From: Allacma fusca
Lineage: Eukaryota > Arthropoda > Collembola > Symphypleona > Sminthuridae
Direction: 5' to 3'
Length of the DNA stretch: 64,000 nt
NCBI GenBank assembly: GCA_947179485.1
Contig: OX359245.1
Location: forward strand, 25,159,067 to 25,223,066
Shown: piece after piece, positions 57,403 through 64,000 of the stretch
How positions within the stretch are numbered: the stretch's first letter is position 1
Layout of the letters: each line of letters opens with the position of its first letter
Translations under genes and position numbers: made by a program
The notes under the pieces: model-generated
Databases searched by the model: none
What the model was told of the DNA's origin: nothing
Seen by the model: only the letters and a program-made list of their open reading frames with translations

Positions 57403-60400
57403 ATGGAACCCGAAAAGAACCAACATCCATCAAGAAGGGAACCACCACCTGCACCTTCAATACCATCTCGAAGGACTACGCGATCGGCAGGACCAGTGCC
57501 ACAGAATGAAACAGGCTTGGAGGAGATCCTCGCCCGCAGGAAAGAGGAGAGGAAAGCAGCAAAAGCCAAAGCTAATACAGCAACGGCAGGTGTAGACCTC
57601 TTTTCGACATCTTCAGCTTCGACATCTACAGTCATGGAAGAATCCGGCAGTACAACCCTGGCATTATCTGCACAAAGTCCATCGGGCTCGCAGGCCACGG
57701 GGCACGGAGATAATCCTGACAATAATGATGAGAGCATGGATGTGTTCTTGGACACGGTGTCAACACCTGTAACAGGTACGGCAACCAGTCCTAAACGAAC
57801 ACCAACAGTATCGACAGCACAAACACCAAAGTTTTCAAAAACAAAGGTGGTGCAAGGACAAAATCTCCATAGACTAGCTATGCAACGAGAATTACGCGAC
57901 CTCGAGGTAACCAACCTGGAGGGCCAACAGGTCCAACAAGACCAGGAGGTTGAGGCCACAGGCGAATTCATGCTAAATGCTAGAGGAGACATGGTTTTTG
58001 TCAGTCACGACGCTGACCCAACGATCAGGGAAATCCTGTCGCAATTCAATCAACCGGAGGAAAGACCAACTAGTAGCGCTGCCACGTCATCATTTGAAAT
58101 CATCACGGATCATGGAAGCAATCATACAAGCGTAGAGGAGGGTGAGCAAGGATTCGCAACTCCAGAAAGTGAGATGGAAGACGTGACCAATGAATCACCC
58201 AACAATGTGGTTGTCAGCAACCTGACAAACCCAGTTGGCAACGGAGACATTCCTCAAGACACGAGCATACAATCCCAACAGGATGTACAAAGTCAAGGAA
58301 TGTGCAGCAAAGCTACTGGACAAACAGAACAACAGGTTAATCAGCAAAGCTCAACGGAATTGGATGAATTGGAGGATTCCAACAAACCAATAGCTATAGC
58401 AACTAGTACACCAGAGATTATCCAGCAAGGGAATCTCAGTACACACTCATCATTTAGGGACAATCTAGCAATAACTCAATCGGACGAGTCAACTGAACAG
58501 AGCGAACAAGGTGACTCACCAACAGGATTGCCACGTACTAATAACAGTATAGGGAGTGATCGTGACCAGGTCACTACTCAATTAAATCAGCAGTTATCAA
58601 ATTTAAGCATCAGTGACCACCGTAAGGCTTCACAGTCGAATACTACAGTCTCCCAACAACCAGACATACAACAACTTGTACGAGACAGGTTTCTATCAAG
58701 ACCATCTCCAGGATTTTCCAATAGAGGAGACGTAGGCTTTCAAAGGACACTCAGCCGGGTGTCTGAGTCTACAGAACAGGAAGGCCCAGTCGAGGATCAG
58801 CTACCACCGATCAGAGAAGGGCTAGATAACATCCAAAGAGTGGAAGAAAATTTCGTACAATTAGTGACAGGTACAGGTGTGATAGTACCAGCAGGTTCGT
58901 TTCAACAATTAGTGACCACCGCAGGCTTCCAACGGAACTCAGTGGAAAATTTTCTGGTAGTTCGAGGATTGGAAGGACAACTGATAGAGGTGTATCACAG
59001 GTTAGCTCAAAATCTTTATACAGGTACAGTCCAGTGGACACATTTTTTCCTTAGATTAGCTGAAGTCACCCACAGAAGGGACAACAACAGAGATCCGAAT
59101 AGGGAAGAAAGGGAAGTGTTACGTACACGTGCCTTTGAGTACGGTCGGAACGTCAGGGATAACATTGTCATCCCCACAGACGTCATCCGAAACCTTTTAG
59201 AGCACCGGGTATTGTCGTTGAGAAGCCATCAGGCACACCAGGATAGCCAGATTTTCTTCAACGATACACCTAGGTACACGACCGTGATACAATCCGGAAG
59301 ACTTAGTGAAAATCTAGAATTTGGTCAACAGCGACAAGAAAGACGAGTCAGCAACGAGAATAGGCCAGGTCCAGAACGAGATCCAAACAACAACGGGACC
59401 ACCCAGCAAAGTGTAATCGACTCCAGTGCTGACGACATCATTAGCAGGTACCTTAGGTACGACCAACGAAACCCACCAGTAACACGGAATCCGGTTACGG
59501 GTTTATTAGAACCAGCATCTAGATCTACGCTAAGGACCATCTCAGGCGAACCTACAGTACAACCCGTTACGCCACGACGAATTTCACCGGAAAGCCTGAA
59601 TACCAGCTCAAGTTCAATCAACAAGGCTATAGCCCAGGCAATAGCCTCAGCGACACTTCAAGCAGGTTTAACAACCCCTCGAAATCGGAAGTTGAGTAAC
59701 TCCGATCGTGACCATCTCAGACCAAGTAACCAGGTGACGGACAGTAACCAGGTAGATTATTCATCACCTAGGTCACAACTTTTCCAGAAATCGGTGAGAA
59801 GACATTACAGGGTAAATAGTGCTGAGGAGAACAGCAACTTAAATCCCAGGATCAGTCCACAAGGGATTACGACACGTGAGAGACCAAGCAACAACCGTTG
59901 CGAGACAGCCATACAAAAGGGTAGCCCAAGAGCACCCATTACATCACCCACAGTCCAGACAGGTAATCAGACGCCAGCAGGGAGCTCTACGGCACAACCG
60001 AGAGGAACTCCGAGGTCCAATAATTCCTGTCGCTCAACACCCACAACCGGTGATAGGGGGCAATCAAGCCGACATAGCAACTCTCACGAAATAACACAGC
60101 AGATTAATCCAGTACACATCTCACCAACCAGTCAGAATAGACAGGTTTCAACGGAAAATACGCCAAGGAATCGACCAACTCAACCTAACCTGCAATTTAG
60201 GTCACAACCTACCCAGGACGATTTGGAGACACCAACTGAGGAGGTCGAGACCACCCAAATTGGTAGTACATCGCAGGCTAACGTTAAGAGGGATTTAACA
60301 ACAACAAAGTTGTACGTCAACACAGATTCCACCCAGACAACCAACAACGACCAACTGGTACACCGAGTTTATCAGTCACCGGGAGGTCGAATCTACGTAC

Positions 60401-63400
60401 ATCCACCCGTGCACGCGTTGCGAGCACCACCCCTTGACGTTAGTGAAACAGCTTTAAGAACATTGGTGCAAGTAGGGAGACAACTACGGGAACAGAATCC
60501 GTCATTGACTATTGCAAATACCATCAGAAATTCTGACACAGGTACTTACTATCAGGCATTTAGACCCCAAGACAGATTTACCATCTATCAATCACCGAGA
60601 GGCTCGTTATACAACAGCCTACCGATAGGACGCACAGGTATACACCGCCACAGTTTACGAGGTCGAGACATCCTGCAACGAGCAACCAACAACGACAGGA
60701 CCATCATAGAAGGTGGAGAGCTTGTAACAGCACCACAACCACCACCTTCAGAACAAACATCTAGAAGCAACGAGTCGTACGTCCAAGGTGACACCTTAAG
60801 GTCACGGACAGCAACACCTGCATCTACGACACGGGCAGCAACGACTTTTGCAGTACCAGCTAGACCAACCGGAAGGTTCATAACCAGGTCAGCAAACCGA
60901 CCAACGACACCGACAGCTCCAGCTGTCCCCGTCAGACCAAATTCAGCAGTAGCAGGACCATCTCGAGTAACAACAACTCCAACCACAAGTCAAGGTAAAG
61001 TCAGTTGGCTTGACGACTTACAATACGGAGTTAACATTTGGACAGGACCAAGTGGCAGAGTATATACCAGCGAGAACGAAGCAACCGAAGACGAGTTAGT
61101 ACCAAGCAGGATAACAGTAAGACAATACTCTAAGATCGCGCGACAACAAGACAGATTCAGAAACCAGGGGGTAGAAAACGAAGCAACTTGGACAGGTCAA
61201 GTGAGACGCCTGATCTACTATAACAGAAGGGACGGAATCATACAACGAAGGTTCAGACCAGCAAGGGATTCAAACTTTGAAGCGTTTGCAGCCACAAGAG
61301 CTGAACACGAAGAAATTGTTCTGAGTGAACATCCGATATTTACCTTCTGGAATATAATTACCCGAAGATCGCTAGATCCAGGACAGATCTCCAGCTACAT
61401 CGCACCCAATTTCAGACTTTACCATCGACACATCAGTCTACCGAACGGCGTTCGCAGACAAAGGGTACCACCAGGCTTCTTGGAAGAAATTGAGAACGAA
61501 CACGACCACCAAGAGGCATTGAATAGATTAATTCACGACCCTAACGTAGAAATCTTGAGTGACACGTCCAGCGAGGAAGAAGAAGAGCAGGTAGTACAGA
61601 GAGACACTCCAAGACGTGAGAGTGGTCAGCATAACAGTACACAGTCTAGTGAAGAGACAGACCACATTTTTATTGGAGTTGACGAAGAAGACTTCATTAT
61701 TCCAGAAGTACCAGGTCAATTTACCATAAGAATCTCTATAGACGACGCCTACGACGCAGCGTTCAGAGCAATCGAAAGAGACGAAGAGATACAAGAGGAA
61801 GTCCGATTTGTGGATAATACCGGAGAAACCCACTTCTTCCCAAGAATCCGACTCCGAGACCTTAGTCCGGAAACTCAAGTTGTACTCACTCAAGTCAGAA
61901 AGAGACGTAAACCCTTACGAGCACGCCGTCAAATTGGAAATAACCAGCCCAGACCACCAGGCCCAGGACCAAGTGGATCAGGGAGAGGAAACCAGCCGAG
62001 AGGAGCTAATAACAACAACTCCCACAACCAGCGACCATCACAATCACGGTCAAATCCAGGTCGAGGAGGCTCAAGAGGAGGTAGACACATCGGAGGCAGA
62101 CAGAGAGCAAGGAGTGACCCCGGAAGTTCCGGAGGAAGTAGCTCATCATCCAGCTCCAGCAGTAGCAACTCAAGTAACCCTCACGACTTTGAGGCCTTCG
62201 ACAACTGGAGGAATAGACAGATTGTGAACAGAAATAATTTCTTTAACCAGGTCAACGTTAACATCATCAACCCATACGTACCACTCAATCGCAATCAGGG
62301 AATACGTATTGAGGAAGTTGCAGACCAAGAACAAGTACGAATAATTCCAAGGAGACATCTGGACGACGACATGACCGCCCTCATGTTTCCCAAAGTAGAA
62401 TTCAAACCGGGTGTAGATGACCCAGAGACAGCTTTCGCAACAGCCGAACTTCAGACCAACAGGTTCGGAGGAGATACCATCATAACCAGGATGCAATACG
62501 TACAGATCATCTTTGACCCACCCGTCAGGGATTGGATCAGAAATTGGATTGCCGAACGAAGATTACATGAGGAACTACCCTACGACACCATTAACTGGGA
62601 CGAATTCAGGGAGGAATTTTTAATAAGGTACAGTATCACCGACCAAATGATACGTACACTAATGGAAAAGCGAAAGATGAATACGGATGAAGATCCATGC
62701 GCATACATAGATGCGAAATTAGCACTAATCAACAGAGTCGACAGATTTATGCCCGAACTGGAGAAAATCAGACTCTTACGCGCAGGGTTAACATCCGAAT
62801 ACATAGTTTTCTGCCGAGGATGGACAGCAGGGACTGTAGCAGATTTCATAGAGGGAATCAAGCAGTATGATGAAGACCGAAAGACGGACGGCGCGGAATC
62901 TATTGAGACAAGATTTGCCAAAGTCCAAGAAATGTTGGAGAAATTAACCTCCGGAATGAAACCCGTTCCAGCGGAAACAACTGTAGTGAAAATAGCTGCA
63001 GTGAGAGAACAACAGGACTATCGGAGACCTGAGAATAGACCCAATGACCAACGGGGACGAAGTCCAGGTCAGGGAAACTTCAACAACTCACGGAGTTCCA
63101 GCCCAGGTTACAGTAACAATAACAACTACCCGGACAGGGGACGTAACAACCAAGGGTACGATGACCGAAGAAATTATGGGAACCGAGGTAGATCTCCAAC
63201 ACCTGAGAGATTCTACAATAATCAAGACAGGAGTAGGCCTCAGTACAGAAATGATGGCAACAGCTCCAACAACCAAGGTTACCCGCAGCGGAACCAAAAC
63301 TTCGGATCTAGACAAAGTCCGAACCGACAATACTACAACAACAACCCTAACAACCAGGGAAATCGTCAGTGGAATGACCAGCAGATGAACCAAGGATACA

Positions 63401-63969
63401 ATCAGTCCTACAACGGCTATAACAGCCAAGGATTTAATCAAACTCAAGGCTTTATGCCACCCCAAGGGTTTAATCCGAATCAAGGATACCCACCACAACA
63501 AGGTTATGCACCATTCCAAGGTTATGCACCTACCCAAGGGTATGGACCATCTCAAGGATACGTACCTCAACAAGGATACGGTCAAGGGCAAAATGCAGGG
63601 TACGCCAACCCTGGCATGCAACAAATTCAGGCCAACCCACAAGGTTACCAGAACCAGGGTTACCAGCCAAACAATAACCCAGGAGGTCAGCGACCCCAAC
63701 AGTACAATAACAATAACAACAGGAGTAGAACTAACTCCAGGGACCGGAACAGCCAAAGCACCGACAGAAACAACTCTTGGAGAAATCAACCAGACCGCCA
63801 GGAGCAGTCACAACCGATACCGGGACAATTGGCGCTAGAATCCACTCAAACCGACCTAAAATGTTTCGGATGTGGAGAGATGGGCCATCTGAGGAGAAAT
63901 TGCCCACACAAAAGACAATCTAGCCCATATCCGTCGGGAAACTCACAGAGGGGGACGCACCCCCAGTAA
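57403..63969 (+). CDS. Giant Gag of retrotransposon 2
   Basis: 2188 codons, ATG 57403 to TAA 63967-63969. The first about 1500 residues are low-complexity (Gln, Ser, Thr, Asn, Arg) with no recognised domain, apart from repeated R-V-Y-Q-S-P-G-G-R-I-Y-type segments. Residues about 1516-1577 are Arg/Gly-rich (G-R-G-G-S-R-G-G-R), 1577-1597 poly-Ser. A Retrotrans_gag-like capsid domain lies at about 1710-1830 (D-W-I-R-N-W-I ... E-E-F-L-I-R-Y ... L-L-R-A-G-L). Then comes an Asn/Gln/Tyr-rich tract with Q-G-Y repeats (about 2000-2086), and a CCHC knuckle C-F-G-C-G-E-M-G-H-L-R-R-N-C at about 2154. Usual Gag proteins have 300-600 residues, so this one is several times longer. The end of the frame carries the frameshift signal. 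Confidence 0.88.
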   Translation: MEPEKNQHPSRREPPPAPSIPSRRTTRSAGPVPQNETGLEEILARRKEERKAAKAKANTATAGVDLFSTSSASTSTVMEESGSTTLALSAQSPSGSQATGHGDNPDNNDESMDVFLDTVSTPVTGTATSPKRTPTVSTAQTPKFSKTKVVQGQNLHRLAMQRELRDLEVTNLEGQQVQQDQEVEATGEFMLNARGDMVFVSHDADPTIREILSQFNQPEERPTSSAATSSFEIITDHGSNHTSVEEGEQGFATPESEMEDVTNESPNNVVVSNLTNPVGNGDIPQDTSIQSQQDVQSQGMCSKATGQTEQQVNQQSSTELDELEDSNKPIAIATSTPEIIQQGNLSTHSSFRDNLAITQSDESTEQSEQGDSPTGLPRTNNSIGSDRDQVTTQLNQQLSNLSISDHRKASQSNTTVSQQPDIQQLVRDRFLSRPSPGFSNRGDVGFQRTLSRVSESTEQEGPVEDQLPPIREGLDNIQRVEENFVQLVTGTGVIVPAGSFQQLVTTAGFQRNSVENFLVVRGLEGQLIEVYHRLAQNLYTGTVQWTHFFLRLAEVTHRRDNNRDPNREEREVLRTRAFEYGRNVRDNIVIPTDVIRNLLEHRVLSLRSHQAHQDSQIFFNDTPRYTTVIQSGRLSENLEFGQQRQERRVSNENRPGPERDPNNNGTTQQSVIDSSADDIISRYLRYDQRNPPVTRNPVTGLLEPASRSTLRTISGEPTVQPVTPRRISPESLNTSSSSINKAIAQAIASATLQAGLTTPRNRKLSNSDRDHLRPSNQVTDSNQVDYSSPRSQLFQKSVRRHYRVNSAEENSNLNPRISPQGITTRERPSNNRCETAIQKGSPRAPITSPTVQTGNQTPAGSSTAQPRGTPRSNNSCRSTPTTGDRGQSSRHSNSHEITQQINPVHISPTSQNRQVSTENTPRNRPTQPNLQFRSQPTQDDLETPTEEVETTQIGSTSQANVKRDLTTTKLYVNTDSTQTTNNDQLVHRVYQSPGGRIYVHPPVHALRAPPLDVSETALRTLVQVGRQLREQNPSLTIANTIRNSDTGTYYQAFRPQDRFTIYQSPRGSLYNSLPIGRTGIHRHSLRGRDILQRATNNDRTIIEGGELVTAPQPPPSEQTSRSNESYVQGDTLRSRTATPASTTRAATTFAVPARPTGRFITRSANRPTTPTAPAVPVRPNSAVAGPSRVTTTPTTSQGKVSWLDDLQYGVNIWTGPSGRVYTSENEATEDELVPSRITVRQYSKIARQQDRFRNQGVENEATWTGQVRRLIYYNRRDGIIQRRFRPARDSNFEAFAATRAEHEEIVLSEHPIFTFWNIITRRSLDPGQISSYIAPNFRLYHRHISLPNGVRRQRVPPGFLEEIENEHDHQEALNRLIHDPNVEILSDTSSEEEEEQVVQRDTPRRESGQHNSTQSSEETDHIFIGVDEEDFIIPEVPGQFTIRISIDDAYDAAFRAIERDEEIQEEVRFVDNTGETHFFPRIRLRDLSPETQVVLTQVRKRRKPLRARRQIGNNQPRPPGPGPSGSGRGNQPRGANNNNSHNQRPSQSRSNPGRGGSRGGRHIGGRQRARSDPGSSGGSSSSSSSSSSNSSNPHDFEAFDNWRNRQIVNRNNFFNQVNVNIINPYVPLNRNQGIRIEEVADQEQVRIIPRRHLDDDMTALMFPKVEFKPGVDDPETAFATAELQTNRFGGDTIITRMQYVQIIFDPPVRDWIRNWIAERRLHEELPYDTINWDEFREEFLIRYSITDQMIRTLMEKRKMNTDEDPCAYIDAKLALINRVDRFMPELEKIRLLRAGLTSEYIVFCRGWTAGTVADFIEGIKQYDEDRKTDGAESIETRFAKVQEMLEKLTSGMKPVPAETTVVKIAAVREQQDYRRPENRPNDQRGRSPGQGNFNNSRSSSPGYSNNNNYPDRGRNNQGYDDRRNYGNRGRSPTPERFYNNQDRSRPQYRNDGNSSNNQGYPQRNQNFGSRQSPNRQYYNNNPNNQGNRQWNDQQMNQGYNQSYNGYNSQGFNQTQGFMPPQGFNPNQGYPPQQGYAPFQGYAPTQGYGPSQGYVPQQGYGQGQNAGYANPGMQQIQANPQGYQNQGYQPNNNPGGQRPQQYNNNNNRSRTNSRDRNSQSTDRNNSWRNQPDRQEQSQPIPGQLALESTQTDLKCFGCGEMGHLRRNCPHKRQSSPYPSGNSQRGTHPQ
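63936..63964 (+). promoter_or_regulatory. -1 programmed ribosomal frameshift signal, gag to pol
   Basis: GGGAAAC (63936-63942) is in the gag phase G GGA AAC. After a 7-nt spacer comes GGGGG (63950-63954), loop ACGCA, CCCCC (63960-63964). Slipping one base back gives an open frame that bypasses the gag TAA and continues past it. Heptamer, spacer and GC hairpin are all canonical. Confidence 0.85.
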
Positions 63970-64000
63970 CTGAAGATATCCAAGAAAGAATGAATGCAAT
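63936..64000 (+). CDS. Pol of retrotransposon 2, first codons only
   Basis: The -1 frame after the slippery site is open to the window edge (G-K-L-T-E-G-D-A-P-P-V-T-E-D-I-Q-E-R-M-N-A). No domain is reached inside the window. Assigned as pol only because it follows a gag frameshift signal. Confidence 0.6.

Larger units (their letters stand above)
53721..64000 (+). mobile_element. LTR retrotransposon 2, 3' part outside window
   Basis: Seen are a 5' LTR (53721-54294), a 3.1-kb leader, a giant gag (57403-63969) with capsid-like and CCHC parts, a -1 frameshift site, and the first codons of a pol frame that runs off the right edge. The pol order is not visible, so Ty3/gypsy is suggested by the Retrotrans_gag-like domain and the TGTTACG...CGTAACA LTR ends, not proven. 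The 2188-codon gag frame without a stop argues for a young copy. Confidence 0.85.

Noticed and set aside
57357-57992. 211-codon minus-strand open frame
   Set aside because: Antisense to the start of gag, no domain, composition explained by the sense frame.
63088-63789. 233-codon minus-strand open frame
   Set aside because: It is the reverse of the Asn/Gln-rich part of gag and its Val/Leu-rich composition follows from that.
1-64000. CRISPR arrays, bacterial operons, ribosomal RNA
   Set aside because: The sequence is eukaryotic in structure; none of these patterns was seen.

Overview
The window reads as a piece of an arthropod nuclear genome. It is AT-rich, with many introns of 50 to 300 bp bounded by GT/AG, chemosensory ionotropic receptors of the protostome type, a CYP4-type P450 and several LTR and DNA transposons. 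A springtail or another hexapod is plausible, but that is inference; the sequence alone does not fix the taxon. All gene models are hand-spliced. For most genes the exon phases close exactly, which is the main support for the boundaries.

Left edge (1 to about 9166): most of a Ty3/gypsy-type LTR retrotransposon with the end of gag, a -1 frameshift signal, a very long pol, a 3' non-coding tail, polypurine tract and 3' LTR; its 5' end lies outside the window. It abuts the last two exons of a VWFD-domain gene (about 9167-9682). From 9985 to 22156 come small genes: a secreted CRAL-TRIO protein (minus), three secreted tyrosine-rich proteins (plus; 12957, 16619, 21140), a small secreted or membrane protein (14337-14896, minus) and a MAPEG-like membrane protein (18618-19516, minus).

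From 22327 to 29410 lie two tandem ionotropic receptor genes on the minus strand, each with nine coding exons and identical intron phases. A tail-anchored unknown (31206-32671, minus) is divergent from a BTB-BACK-IQ-kelch gene (about 32781-38268, plus). The kelch gene is broken by an 842-bp hAT-type non-autonomous element with perfect inverted repeats and an 8-bp target duplication, and by an apparent frameshift in a G-rich tract. About 9.7 kb (38269-47950) shows no gene I can support. A complete CYP4 P450 gene (48042-52987, 11 coding exons, 516 aa) carries another hAT-type element, with a third nested in it, in intron 8.

Right edge (53721-64000): a second LTR retrotransposon with its 5' LTR, a 3.1-kb leader full of degenerate directional repeats, a giant 2188-codon gag ending in a CCHC knuckle, and a textbook -1 frameshift site (G GGA AAC plus a GC hairpin) leading into a pol that continues beyond the window. 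Both retroelements use the same slippery heptamer. The most unusual features are the leader repeat array, which resembles in layout the protein-binding arrays known from the gypsy leader, the prion-like QGY tract of the giant Gag, the 870-residue Pol tail, and the cleanly datable hAT insertion in the kelch gene.
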